Source: Streptomyces griseofuscus
Lineage (GTDB): Bacteria > Actinomycetota > Actinomycetes > Streptomycetales > Streptomycetaceae
NCBI RefSeq assembly: GCF_014673495.1
Contig: NZ_CP051006.1
Location: forward strand, 1,612,001-1,676,000
Length of the DNA: 64,000 nt
Direction: 5' to 3'
Shown: piece after piece, positions 1 to 10,898 of the stretch
Layout: each line of letters begins with the position of its first letter
Numbering within the stretch: position 1 is the stretch's first letter
Program-made: the position numbers and the translations under genes
Notes under the pieces: model-generated
The model's database searches: none
What the model was told of the DNA's origin: nothing
What the model saw: the letters and a program-made list of their open reading frames with translations, nothing else

Positions 1-21
1 AGTGCGGGTGAAGCCGGGCCG

Positions 22-654
22 TCACCGCCCGGCGGTGAGGTCCCGTAGCGCGATGTTGAGTTCGAGGACGTTGACCTGCGGCTCGCCCACGAAGCCGAGG
101 GCGCGGCCCTGGGTGTGCTCCTTCACCAGCCGCTCGACCCGCGCCACGGACAGGCCGTTGCGCTCGGCGACCCGGTGCACCTGGAGCTCGGCGTACGCCG
201 GGGAGATGGCCGGGTCGAGGCCGGAGCCGGAGGAGGTGACCGCGTCGGCCGGGACCTGGGCGGGCCGCACGGTGTAGCCGGGCACGGAGTTGTCCTTGAC
301 GACCTTCGCCCGGGCGTCCTCGACGGCCTTGACCAGCTTGGGGTTGTCGGCCGCCAGGTTGGTCGCCCCGGAAAGGACCAGTTTGTAGCGGGTGTTGACG
401 GAGTTGGTGCCGAGGCCGGCGGCGGGCCGGGGCTGGAAGTACTTGAGGCTGTAGCCCTGTTGGCCGATGAGGGAGGAGCCGACGACCTTGCCGTGCGAGG
501 TGATCTCGGAGCCGTTCGCCCTGCCGGGGAACAGCGCCTGGGCGACACCGGTGACGGCCAGCGGGTAGAGGACGCCGGTCACCACGGTCAGCACCAGCAG
601 GGCCCGCAGGCCCGCCCAGAGCAACCGGGCGGTGTTCGTGACGGAGTTGTTCAT
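22..654 (-). CDS. kdpC: Potassium-transporting ATPase KdpC subunit
   Basis: The 210-residue product is the KdpC subunit of the KdpFABC P-type K+ pump. It has one N-terminal membrane helix (about residues 12-40) followed by a periplasm-type domain, as in the family, whose usual length is about 190-220. It is thought to stabilise the KdpA-KdpB complex. The gene starts 5 bases after the kdpB stop and is therefore the last kdp structural gene of the operon. A response-regulator gene kdpE often follows here in actinobacteria, but the window ends 21 bases beyond the stop. The call is firm because of the context and the conserved end of the protein (RVERLVKEHT, NVLELNIAL). Confidence 0.97.
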   Translation of the reverse strand: MNNSVTNTARLLWAGLRALLVLTVVTGVLYPLAVTGVAQALFPGRANGSEITSHGKVVGSSLIGQQGYSLKYFQPRPAAGLGTNSVNTRYKLVLSGATNLAADNPKLVKAVEDARAKVVKDNSVPGYTVRPAQVPADAVTSSGSGLDPAISPAYAELQVHRVAERNGLSVARVERLVKEHTQGRALGFVGEPQVNVLELNIALRDLTAGR

Positions 655-659
655 GGCGA

Positions 660-2785
<2,126 letters not shown>

Positions 2786-2786
<1 letters not shown>

Positions 2787-4447
2787 CACGCCAGCCCTTC
2801 GGCGAGCGGGCCCAGCGCGAGCGCCGGGAAGTAGGTGAGGCCGGTGACGATCAGGATCGCGCCGACCAGCAGGCCGGTGAACAGCGGCTTGTCGGTGCGC
2901 AGGGTGCCGGTGGTGGCCGGTACCGGCCGCTGCCCGGCGAGGGAGCCGGCGAGCGCGAGCACGAACACCATCGGCAGGAACCGGCCGAACAGCATCGCGA
3001 GCCCGGTCATGGTGTTGAACCAGTCGGTGTTGGCGTTCAGACCGGCGAAGGCCGAGCCGTTGTTGTTCGACGCGGAGGTGAAGGCGTACAGCACCTCGGA
3101 GAACCCGTGCGCGCCCGGGTTGAGCATGGAGTGCGGCGGGGTCGGCAGCGCCATCGAGGCGGCGGTGAGGACGAGGACCAGCGTCGGGGTGACGAGGATG
3201 TAGCAGGCGGCGAGCTTCATCTCGCGGCCGCCGATCTTCTTGCCCAGGTACTCGGGGGTCCGCCCGACCATCAGACCGGCGATGAACACCGCGATCACGG
3301 CCATGATCAGCATGCCGTACAGGCCGGAGCCGACGCCGCCGGGCGCGATCTCGCCCAGCATCATGCCGAGCATGGTGATGCCGCCGCCGAGGCCGGTGAA
3401 GGAGGAGTGGAAGGAGTCCACCGCGCCGGTGGAGGTGAGCGTCGTCGCCACCGAGAAGATGGCGGAGCCGCCGACGCCGAAGCGGGTCTCCTTGCCCTCC
3501 ATCGCGCCGCCCGCGGCCTGGAGCGCCGGGCCGTGGTGGGAGAACTCCGCCGCCATCATCAGCAGGGTGAAGCCCACCCAGATGGTGGCCATCGTGGCGA
3601 GGATCGCGTAACCCTGCTTCACCGAGCCGACCAGCACACCGAAGGTGCGGGTCAGGCAGAACGGGATGACCAGGATCAGGAAGATCTCCAGGAGGTTGGT
3701 GAGGGCGGTGGGGTTCTCGAAGGGGTGGGCGGAGTTGGCGTTGAAGTAGCCGCCGCCGTTGGTGCCCAGTTCCTTGATGGCCTCCTGGGAGGCGACCGCG
3801 CCGCCGTTCCACTGCTGGGAGCCGCCCATGAACTGGCCGACCTCGTGGATGCCGGAGAAGTTCTGGATCGCGCCCGCGGCCACCAGGAGTACGGCGGCCA
3901 CGGCGGCCACCGGCAGCAGGATCCGCACGGTGCCGCGCACCAGGTCGGCCCAGAAGTTGCCGAGTTCACCGGTGCGGGAGCGGGCGAAGCCGCGCACCAG
4001 GGCGACCGCCACCGCCATGCCGACCGCGGCGGATACGAAGTTCTGCACGGCCAGACCGGCGGTCTGCACCACGTGCCCCATCGTCTGCTCGCCGTAGTAC
4101 GACTGCCAGTTGGTGTTGGTCACGAACGACACGGCCGTGTTGAACGACTGCGCCGGGCTGACCGAGGAGAACCCGAACGAGCCGGGCAGCATCCCCTGGA
4201 ACCGCTGGAGCAGGTAGAGGAAGAGGACGCTCACGGCCGAGAAGGCGAGGACCCCGCGCAGATAGGCGGGCCAGGTCATCTCGGCGTCCGGGTTCGCGCC
4301 GATGCCCTTGTAGATCCACCGCTCCGCCCGCAGGTGTTTGGGAGAGGTGTAGACCCGGGCCATGTAGCCGCCGAACGGTATGTACACGAGCGCGAGCACG
4401 CCGATCAGGGCGAGCAGTTGCAGGAAGCCTGCGAGTACGGGGCTCAC
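2786..4447 (-). CDS. kdpA: Potassium-transporting ATPase KdpA subunit
   Basis: The 553-residue K+-binding and translocating subunit belongs to the superfamily of K+ transporters (SKT). About ten hydrophobic segments are visible, and the selectivity-filter region [18 protein letters not shown] is intact, with a second conserved loop around NNNGSAFAG. The start is GTG at 4447, just upstream of which lies the kdpF stop (4450), so the two are probably coupled. The stop overlaps the kdpB start by one base. Expression is probably controlled from the repeat sites at 4696-4746 together with the whole operon. Confidence 0.97.
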
Positions 4448-4449
4448 CG

Positions 4450-4539
4450 TCAGAACCTCTCCGGGAAGATCAGGGCGAGGACGAGATAGCCCAGCAGGGC
4501 GACGGCCACGATCAGGCCGACGATGTTCTCGGCGGTCAC
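4450..4539 (-). CDS. kdpF: KdpF small membrane subunit
   Basis: A 29-residue peptide with one hydrophobic helix (core [19 protein letters not shown], ending PERF) sits immediately before kdpA. Size, sequence style and position match KdpF, a lipid-like stabiliser of the Kdp complex. The GTG start at 4539 overlaps the stop of the preceding 27-residue ORF by four bases (GTGA), and only two bases separate its stop from the kdpA start. It is easily missed by gene finders because of its size. Confidence 0.93.
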   Translation of the reverse strand: MTAENIVGLIVAVALLGYLVLALIFPERF

Positions 4540-4619
4540 AGCTTCGTCACCGCCTTGGCGACGAGAGCCACCAGCGCGAACGACACGATCGTGGTGACGA
4601 CGAAGGCCAGATCGGCCAT
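4536..4619 (-). CDS. 27-residue single-helix membrane peptide preceding kdpF
   Basis: This ORF encodes [14 protein letters not shown] followed by [13 protein letters not shown]. It is a single hydrophobic helix with a positively charged C-terminus, so the C-terminus probably faces the cytoplasm. A good ribosome site (AGGAG, 4626-4630, seven or so bases before the ATG) makes it the first translated product of the kdp transcript, and its TGA overlaps the kdpF GTG. I do not recognise a named family. It could be a second accessory subunit of the Kdp pump or a translational coupler for kdpF. The codons are used as in real genes of this genome. Confidence 0.75.
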   Translation of the reverse strand: MADLAFVVTTIVSFALVALVAKAVTKL

Positions 4620-4695
4620 CGTGAACTCCTGGAATGAGGTGCGAAAGAAAGCGGACGGTTAGAGGAAAACGCCTCCCTGGCCGGTTCTGGTCGCC

Positions 4696-4746
4696 GTTGA
4701 CGGCCCTCTTACGGCGGCCCCTTCGCCTTTGACGGGTCTCTTACGG
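4696..4746. promoter_or_regulatory. Two copies of an 11-base-spaced direct repeat upstream of kdpF (putative KdpE-type operators)
   Basis: Two 19-base elements, GTTGACGGCCCTCTTACGG (4696-4714) and TTTGACGGGTCTCTTACGG (4728-4746), begin 32 bases apart, about three helical turns. Each holds two half-sites (TTGACGG and CTTACGG) whose starts are 11 bases apart, the layout used by OmpR/PhoB-family regulators such as KdpE. They lie 77-127 bases before the first start codon of the kdp operon. The assignment to KdpE is inference from layout and gene context. Confidence 0.6.
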
Positions 4747-4793
4747 GGTGTGATCCGTACTGGTCAGTAGGCCCTTGGCGCGCGGTGGCCGGT

Positions 4794-6632
4794 TCACAGC
4801 CGGAAGCGCAGCCGGCAGATCACCGCGTCCGTCTCCCGCCGTACCGCGTGCGCCACGACCGCGCCCCGCTGGTTCTGAAGCAGCCGCTGCCACAGCCGCT
4901 CCGGCTCGGCCTCCGGGATCAGTACGGTCACCCGGGTGCCGGGCTCGGCGGCGGCCACGGCACGGACGTACGCGGCGATCGGGCGGCCCAGGCCGTGCCG
5001 CTCGGGGGTCAGCCGCACCAGCTCGACGCCCGGGTCCCAGTCCCGCCAGGAGCGTGCGAAGGCGCGGTCCCGCACCCGGTCCTCGGGGTCGGGGGCGCAC
5101 ACGCTGACCGCCCGGACCTCGTCGCCGAGGGAGGCCGCCGCGGTCAGCGCCTCCGAGGTGAGCCGGGACAGCGCGGAGACGGGCACGATGACCAGGGAGC
5201 GCTCGCGGTGCGGGGCCCGCGGGAGCAGGCCGAGCCCGAGGCGCGTGTCGATCCGGCCGTAGGCGCGGCGCACGGCCTCGAAGGCGGCGACCAGCGCGGG
5301 CAGCGCGAGCACGATCAGCCAGGCGCCCTCGGTGAACTTGCTCGCGGTGACGACGACCGCGGCCACGCCGGTGAGCAGCGCGCCGCCGCCGTTCAGCAGC
5401 GCCTTTCCGCGCCAGCCGCGACCGCGCTGCGCGCGCCAGTGCCGGACCATGCCGACCTGGGCGATGGTGAAGCCGACGAAGACGCCGATGGCGAACATCG
5501 GGACCAGGGTGTTGGTGTCGCCGCCGGAGAACACCAGCAGTGCGGCCGAGACCGCGGCGAGCGCCAGGACGCCGTGCCGGTGCACCTGGCGGTCGGCCTT
5601 CAGGGCGAAGACGTGCGGCGCGTGGTCGTCGCGGGCGAGCAGTTTCAGCAGTACGGGCAGCCCGCCGAAGGAGGTGTTGGCGGAGAGGGCCAGCAGGGTC
5701 ATCGTGGCGAACTGGATGACGTAGAACGCCGCGTTGTGGCCGAGGGCGGCGTCCGCGAGCTGGGCGAGGACGGTGACGCCCTCGACCGGCTGGAGGTGGA
5801 AGCGGCCGATCAGCACGGACAGTCCGATCAGCATCAGGCCGAGTACGGCGCCGAGGGCGATCTCCGCCCGCTGGGCGCGGCGGGTGCGGGGCACCCGGAA
5901 GGAGGGCACGGCGTTGGCGATGGCCTCCACGCCGGTCAGCGCGGCGCAGCCGGAGGCGAAGGCCTTCAGCAGGAGCAGGGTGCCCACGGTCGTGGCGTTG
6001 TCCGCGACGACCGAGGCGTGCCCGGCCGCGCTCGCCGTGCTCACCGGGTGGTCGCGGAACAGTCCGACGGCGATCAGTACGAAGATCGCACCGATGAACA
6101 CGGCGGTCGGCACGATGAACGCGCGCGCCGACTCCACGATGCCGCGCAGGTTGACGCCCGTGATCAGGGCGAGCACCGCGAGGCAGAGCCAGAGCCGGTG
6201 GCCGTACAGGCCCGGGAAGGCGGACGTCAGGGCGGCGACGCCCGCGGTGACGGCGACGGCGACATTGAGGACGTAGTCCAGGACGAGGGAGGCGGCGGCC
6301 ACCAGGCCGGTGCGGACGCCGAGGTGTGCCCTCGCGACGGCGTAGGCGCCGCCGCCGTCCGGGAAGGCGGCGATGACCTGCCGGTAGGAGGCGACCAGCA
6401 CCGCCAGCAGGGCGGCGATGGCGAGCGTCACCGGCAGTGTGAAGCCGAGGCCGCGCGCGCCGGCGCCCGCCAGCACCAGGACGATCGCCTCGGGGCCGTA
6501 CGCCACGGACGCCATCGCGTCCAGCGACAGTGCCGCGAGACCCGTGACGGCGGTCAGCCGGTGCCGTTCGCCGGTGTCCGGCGGTTCCTCGCCGGCGGGG
6601 ACGGCATCCGGCTCGGTGGTCAGGACGGACAT
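4794..6632 (-). CDS. KimA-like APC/KUP-type potassium uptake transporter
   Basis: The 612-residue protein has about 12 membrane segments (residues 30-460) and a cytoplasmic C-terminal domain of about 150 residues. Segments such as LSLDAMASVAYGPEAI, ASYRQVIAAFPDGGGAY and KAFASGCAALTGVEAIANA match, from memory, the pattern of Bacillus KimA (YdaO), a high-affinity K+/H+ symporter controlled by c-di-AMP. It would otherwise be annotated as an amino-acid permease. I chose ATG 6632, which has AGGAG at 6642-6646; the frame is open further upstream, but without a ribosome site. The position between kdp and kdpD and an upstream operator-like repeat support a K+ role. The substrate itself is inferred. 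Confidence 0.85.
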   Translation of the reverse strand: MSVLTTEPDAVPAGEEPPDTGERHRLTAVTGLAALSLDAMASVAYGPEAIVLVLAGAGARGLGFTLPVTLAIAALLAVLVASYRQVIAAFPDGGGAYAVARAHLGVRTGLVAAASLVLDYVLNVAVAVTAGVAALTSAFPGLYGHRLWLCLAVLALITGVNLRGIVESARAFIVPTAVFIGAIFVLIAVGLFRDHPVSTASAAGHASVVADNATTVGTLLLLKAFASGCAALTGVEAIANAVPSFRVPRTRRAQRAEIALGAVLGLMLIGLSVLIGRFHLQPVEGVTVLAQLADAALGHNAAFYVIQFATMTLLALSANTSFGGLPVLLKLLARDDHAPHVFALKADRQVHRHGVLALAAVSAALLVFSGGDTNTLVPMFAIGVFVGFTIAQVGMVRHWRAQRGRGWRGKALLNGGGALLTGVAAVVVTASKFTEGAWLIVLALPALVAAFEAVRRAYGRIDTRLGLGLLPRAPHRERSLVIVPVSALSRLTSEALTAAASLGDEVRAVSVCAPDPEDRVRDRAFARSWRDWDPGVELVRLTPERHGLGRPIAAYVRAVAAAEPGTRVTVLIPEAEPERLWQRLLQNQRGAVVAHAVRRETDAVICRLRFRL

Positions 6633-6759
6633 GGGCGCGTGCTCCTCATCGGTTCGGCCGCGCGCCGGGACGGGGGCGCGCGAGGGCACCCAGCGTCTGC
6701 CCGCTCCCCCGCCCCCGCCGACCTCTCCTGTCGCCTTCTTCGCGCTCGACGTGCCTGTT

Positions 6760-6777
6760 TTGACGGGACGTTGACGG
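6760..6777. promoter_or_regulatory. 11-base-spaced TTGACGG direct repeat upstream of the KimA-like gene
   Basis: TTGACGG occurs at 6760-6766 and again at 6771-6777, exactly 11 bases apart and in the same orientation relative to the gene as the sites before kdp and kdpD. It lies 128-145 bases before the start codon. This is probably a binding site for the same response regulator. Confidence 0.55.
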
Positions 6778-6899
6778 ATCGGCACGGCCACGCCCCCGAC
6801 CAGCCGCGTACCGGTCCCGAGGTGTCCGGCGCCGCGCCCGTCCGGTCGTCGTCGTCCGGGCTCCGGGTGTGCCGCCCGACCGCCCGCTGCCGTCGTCCG

Positions 6900-9419
6900 T
6901 CACCGTGGTGGTGTGCAACTTCCTTGCCGGGGCCGGTCCGTGCCGTGGATGTGTGCGGTGTTCTCGGCGCGGCCCCCGACCGGCAGCGAGACGACCATCG
7001 TGAGTCCCCCGCCGGGCGTGTCCTCCGGGCTCAGCGTGCCGTTCATCGCCTCGGTCAGGCCGCGGGCCAGGGCGAGACCGAGGCCGAGGCCGGTGGTGTT
7101 GTCGGTGTCGCCGAGGCGCTGGAAGGGCTCGAAGAGGCGCTCGCGGCCGTCGGCGGGGAGGCCGGGACCCCGGTCGACCACCCGCAGTTCCACCCGCCCG
7201 GCCAGGGCGCTGGCCGTGATCAGCGCCTTCTTCCCGGCGGGCGAGTGCCGCGCGGCGTTGCCGACCAGGTTGGCCAGCACCCGTTCCAGCAGCGGTGGGT
7301 CGGCCAGCACCGGCGGGATCCCCTCCAGGTCCGCCGCCTCGGCGCCCGGTTCGTCCGCGAGGACGATCGGCAGCACCTCCTCAAGCGAGGTCTCCCGCAG
7401 GTTCAGGGTGAGCGCCCCGGCCTCCAGGCGGCTGAGGTCGAGCAGGTTCTCCACCAGGCGGTTGAGCTTGGCCATGGACTCGTCGGCGGTGGCGAGGAGT
7501 TCCTCGCGGTCCTCGGTGGAGAAGGCCACGTCGCGGCCGCGCAGGGAGGTGACGGCGGCCCAGCCGGCGGCCAGCGGGGTGCGCAGATCGTGGCCGACGG
7601 CCCGCAGCAGCGCGGTGCGCAGCCGGTCCGCGGCCCGCACCGGCTCCACCTCGGCCGCCGCCTCGGCCAGCCGGGCCCGCTCCACGGCCGAGCCGACATG
7701 CGCGGCGAACGCGGCGAGCACCCGCCGTTCGGACGAGGAGAGGGTACGGCCGCGCAGCGCGAGGAAGGCGCCGGGTCCCGCCGGTACGGCGGTCACCCCG
7801 GGCGCGTCCGGCGGCTCGTCCAGGAGGTCCGCGAAGTCCATGCCGAACGTCTCCCGGGTGCGCTCCAGCAGCGCCGGGATGGTCGCCTCGCCGCGCACGA
7901 TGCTGCCCGCCAGCGAGGACATGGTCTCCGCCTCGGCCGTCGCCCGCGCCGAACGCCGGGACAGGCGCAGGGAGCGGTCCACGACGGCGGCCACCACGGC
8001 CGCGACGACCACGAACACGGCGAGCGCCACAAGGGCGTTGGGCTCGGCGAGCGTGAACGCGCCGACGGGCGGGATGAACCAGTAGTTGAGCAGCAGGGAC
8101 GCCGTCATCGACGCGATCACCGCCGAGGCGACCCCGCCTATGCAGGCCACGCCCACCACCGTGAGCAGGAACAGCAGGGCCTCGCTGGTGAGGTTGAGGG
8201 TGCCGCGCAGCTGGGCGAGTACGGCGGTGAGCAGCACCGGCAGCACCAGCCCTGCCACCGGTCCCGCGATCAGCCGGGCCGGGGACAGGGTGCGCCGCCG
8301 GGACGGCAGCAGGGTGCCGCGCCCGGCCCGCTCATGGGTGACGCGGTGCACATCGATGTCGCCGGACAGCACGGTGACGGTCTCTCCGGTGCCGGGCCCG
8401 GTGAGGAAGCGCGCGAGCCGGCCCCGTCTGCTGGTGCCGAGGACCAGCTGGGTGGCGTTCTCGGCGCGGGCGAACTCCACCAGGGTGGCGGCCACATCGT
8501 CGCCGACGACCGAGTGGTAGCTGCCGCCCAGGTCCTCCACCAGCCGCCGCTGCCGGGCCAGCGAGGCGTGCGAGACCCCGGCGGCGAGCCCGTCGCTGCG
8601 GGCCACGTGCACGGCGAGCAGGTCGCCGCCCGCGGACCGGTCGGCGATGCGGGCGGCCCGCCGTACCAGGGTGTCGCCCTCGGGGCCGCCGGTCAGCGCG
8701 ACGACGACCCGCTCCCTGGTCTCCCAGACCCGCCCGATGCCGTGCCGGAAGCGGTACTCCTGGAGCGCCTCGTCCACCCGGTCGGCCACCCACAGCAGCG
8801 CCAGTTGGCGCAGCGCCGTCAGATTGCCGGGCCGGAAGTAGTTGGCGAGCGCCGCGTCGATGGCCTCGGGCGGGTAGATGTTGCCGTGCGCCATCCGGCG
8901 GCGCAGCCCCTCGGGCGGCATGTCGACCAGCTCGATCTGCCGGGCGCGGCGCACCACCTCGTCGGGGACGGTCTCGTGCTGCGGCACTCCGGTGATCTTC
9001 TCGACCACGTCGTTGAGGGACTCCAGGTGCTGGATGTTGAGCGCGGTGACGACATCGATGCCGGCGGCGAGCAGGATCTCGATGTCCTGCCAGCGCTTGG
9101 CGTTGCGGCCCTCGCCGGGGACGTTGCTGTGCGCGCACTCGTCCACGATCGCCACCTGCGGGCGCCGCGCCAGGACCGCGCCCAGGTCCATCTCCTCGAA
9201 CCGGCCGCCCCGGTAGGAGCAGGCGGCGCGGGGGACGTGCTCCAGGCCGTCGAGCATCGCCTCGGTGCGCGGCCTGCCGTGGCACTCGGCGAAGCCGACC
9301 ACCACGTCCGCGCCGCGGGCGGCACGGCGCCGCCCCTCGTCGAGCATCCGGTAGGTCTTGCCGACCCCGGGGGCCGCGCCGAGGTAGACCTTCAGTCGTC
9401 CGGGCCGTACGTCACTCAT
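6900..9419 (-). CDS. kdpD: Sensor histidine kinase KdpD
   Basis: The 839-residue sensor kinase of the K+-responsive KdpD/KdpE system is complete. In order it has the KdpD N-terminal domain with Walker A GAAPGVGKT (about residues 14-22) and VDECAHSN, a USP-like segment, four closely spaced membrane helices (about 395-490), a GAF-like region and the kinase core. The kinase core has an H-box GHDLRTPLA (about 607), an N-box NLVGNAARHS and G-boxes DRGPGLP and TGLGLGLAL. I chose the ATG at 9419; a TTG at 9479 would add 20 residues without a ribosome site. No kdpE follows on either side inside the window. A transcription site with the shared repeat lies at 9545-9562. Confidence 0.95.
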   Translation of the reverse strand: MSDVRPGRLKVYLGAAPGVGKTYRMLDEGRRRAARGADVVVGFAECHGRPRTEAMLDGLEHVPRAACSYRGGRFEEMDLGAVLARRPQVAIVDECAHSNVPGEGRNAKRWQDIEILLAAGIDVVTALNIQHLESLNDVVEKITGVPQHETVPDEVVRRARQIELVDMPPEGLRRRMAHGNIYPPEAIDAALANYFRPGNLTALRQLALLWVADRVDEALQEYRFRHGIGRVWETRERVVVALTGGPEGDTLVRRAARIADRSAGGDLLAVHVARSDGLAAGVSHASLARQRRLVEDLGGSYHSVVGDDVAATLVEFARAENATQLVLGTSRRGRLARFLTGPGTGETVTVLSGDIDVHRVTHERAGRGTLLPSRRRTLSPARLIAGPVAGLVLPVLLTAVLAQLRGTLNLTSEALLFLLTVVGVACIGGVASAVIASMTASLLLNYWFIPPVGAFTLAEPNALVALAVFVVVAAVVAAVVDRSLRLSRRSARATAEAETMSSLAGSIVRGEATIPALLERTRETFGMDFADLLDEPPDAPGVTAVPAGPGAFLALRGRTLSSSERRVLAAFAAHVGSAVERARLAEAAAEVEPVRAADRLRTALLRAVGHDLRTPLAAGWAAVTSLRGRDVAFSTEDREELLATADESMAKLNRLVENLLDLSRLEAGALTLNLRETSLEEVLPIVLADEPGAEAADLEGIPPVLADPPLLERVLANLVGNAARHSPAGKKALITASALAGRVELRVVDRGPGLPADGRERLFEPFQRLGDTDNTTGLGLGLALARGLTEAMNGTLSPEDTPGGGLTMVVSLPVGGRAENTAHIHGTDRPRQGSCTPPR

Positions 9420-9544
9420 CGCCGCCGACGCGCTCCGCTCCTGATCCGGCTCCCCGCACGGGAGGGTTCCTTCCCCCAAGGAAGCGGCCGGGCACGGCGG
9501 GCGGTGCGGCCGTTAGCGCTTCCTTGGCGGCGCGCCCGAGGACC

Positions 9545-9562
9545 TTGACACCGTTTTGACGG
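9545..9562. promoter_or_regulatory. 11-base-spaced direct repeat in the kdpD/lipoate-ligase divergent region
   Basis: TTGACAC (9545-9551) and TTGACGG (9556-9562) start 11 bases apart, matching the pattern seen before kdp and the KimA-like gene. The site is 126-143 bases before the kdpD start and about 80 bases before the divergent lipoate-ligase start. It could give autoregulation of kdpD. The first half-site matches only in TTGAC. Confidence 0.45.
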
Positions 9563-9642
9563 AGCCTGGGCGCAGCGGCCCGCGGGGAACACCCCGGGGC
9601 GGCGGTGCGTTGATCACGCTGAGGGAAACGGAGGCCCAGACG

Positions 9643-10707
9643 GTGCACGGAGAGTACAAGGTGCCCGGCGGCAAGCTGATCGTCGTGGATGTGGAGACGG
9701 ACGGCGGCGTGCTGCGCGACGTCCGGGTGGCGGGGGACTTCTTCCTGGAGCCGGACGAAGCGCTGGACGCGGTGAACGGCGCGCTGGAGGGCGCCCCCGC
9801 GGGCACCGACGCGGCCGGGCTCGCCGCGCGGATCGAGGCGGCGCTGCCCGCGGGCACGGTGATGTACGGGCTGACGGCGGAGGGCATCGCGATCGCGGTG
9901 CGCCGCGCGCTGGCGCACGCCACCGACTGGACCGACTACGACTGGCAGTTGATCCATGAGGGCCCCCAGTCCCCGGCCCTGCACATGGCCCTGGACGAGG
10001 TGCTGACCGCCGAGGTGGCCGCGGGCCGGCGCCCGCCGACGCTGCGGGTGTGGGAGTGGGGCGCCCCCGCGGTGATCATCGGCAGCTTCCAGTCGCTGCG
10101 CAACGAGGTGGATCCGGACGGCGCCGCCCGCCACGGCATCGAGGTGGTGCGGCGGATCTCCGGCGGCGGCGCGATGTTCGTGGAGCCCGGCAACACCATC
10201 ACGTACTCCCTGTCGGTGCCCGAGTCCCTGGTGCACGGCCTGTCCTTCCAGGACAGCTACGCCTATCTGGACGACTGGGTGCTGGCCGCGCTCGCCGACA
10301 TGGGCATCCGGGCCTGGTACCAGCCGCTGAACGACATCGCCACCGAGCAGGGCAAGATCGCGGGCGCTGCGCAGAAGCGGGTCGTGGGACCCGGCGGCGG
10401 CCCGGGCGCCGTGCTGCATCACGTGACCATGTCGTACGACATCGACGCCGACAAGATGACCGAAGTACTGCGCATCGGCCGGGAGAAGCTGTCGGACAAG
10501 GGGACACGGAGCGCGAAGAAGCGGGTGGACCCGCTGCGCCGGCAGACCGGGCTGGCCCGTGAGGCCGTCATCGACCGCATGATCGACTCCTTCCGCGCGC
10601 GCTACGGCCTCGCACCGGGCAAGGTCACCGACGAGGAGCTGGCGCGGGCCAGGGAACTGGCGCGGACGAAGTTCACCACCGGGGAGTGGACCGCCCGGGT
10701 GCCGTAA
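9643..10707 (+). CDS. Lipoate--protein ligase family protein with N-terminal accessory domain
   Basis: The 354-residue protein attaches lipoate (or a related acid) to lipoyl domains of 2-oxoacid dehydrogenases or glycine cleavage H protein. The catalytic domain (about residues 95-300) shows RRISGGGAMF with the following EPGN, and GKIAGAAQ, which carries the expected lysine. Residues 1-90 look like the domain that is C-terminal in LplA, so the domain order is swapped, as in several actinobacterial homologues. The GTG at 9643 is preceded by GGAGG at 9630-9634; the frame stays open to 9556 but overlaps the regulatory repeat. The substrate is not decided by the sequence. Confidence 0.85.
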   Translation: MHGEYKVPGGKLIVVDVETDGGVLRDVRVAGDFFLEPDEALDAVNGALEGAPAGTDAAGLAARIEAALPAGTVMYGLTAEGIAIAVRRALAHATDWTDYDWQLIHEGPQSPALHMALDEVLTAEVAAGRRPPTLRVWEWGAPAVIIGSFQSLRNEVDPDGAARHGIEVVRRISGGGAMFVEPGNTITYSLSVPESLVHGLSFQDSYAYLDDWVLAALADMGIRAWYQPLNDIATEQGKIAGAAQKRVVGPGGGPGAVLHHVTMSYDIDADKMTEVLRIGREKLSDKGTRSAKKRVDPLRRQTGLAREAVIDRMIDSFRARYGLAPGKVTDEELARARELARTKFTTGEWTARVP

Positions 10708-10898
10708 CCGCTCCCTCACGCAGCGGCACGATTCAGGGGCGGGTCAAGGCATGCCCATGCCCCGATCAAGCCGGTGTATGGGTTCCGTGCATGTCCAGGT
10801 CACCGGCCCCGACAAAGCCGGATTTGCCCCGCCGTCCGCTGGCTACCGTGGTCGGGCCTGAATCGGCCATGCACGACCACGGGGAAGAGGTGACGGCG

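Noticed and set aside
4785..9548. Open plus-strand frame of 1587 codons across the KimA-like and kdpD genes
   Set aside because: It is antisense to two clear genes and results from the near absence of A/T at one codon position; composition is Gly/Arg/Ala/Gln-biased with no motif or ribosome site.
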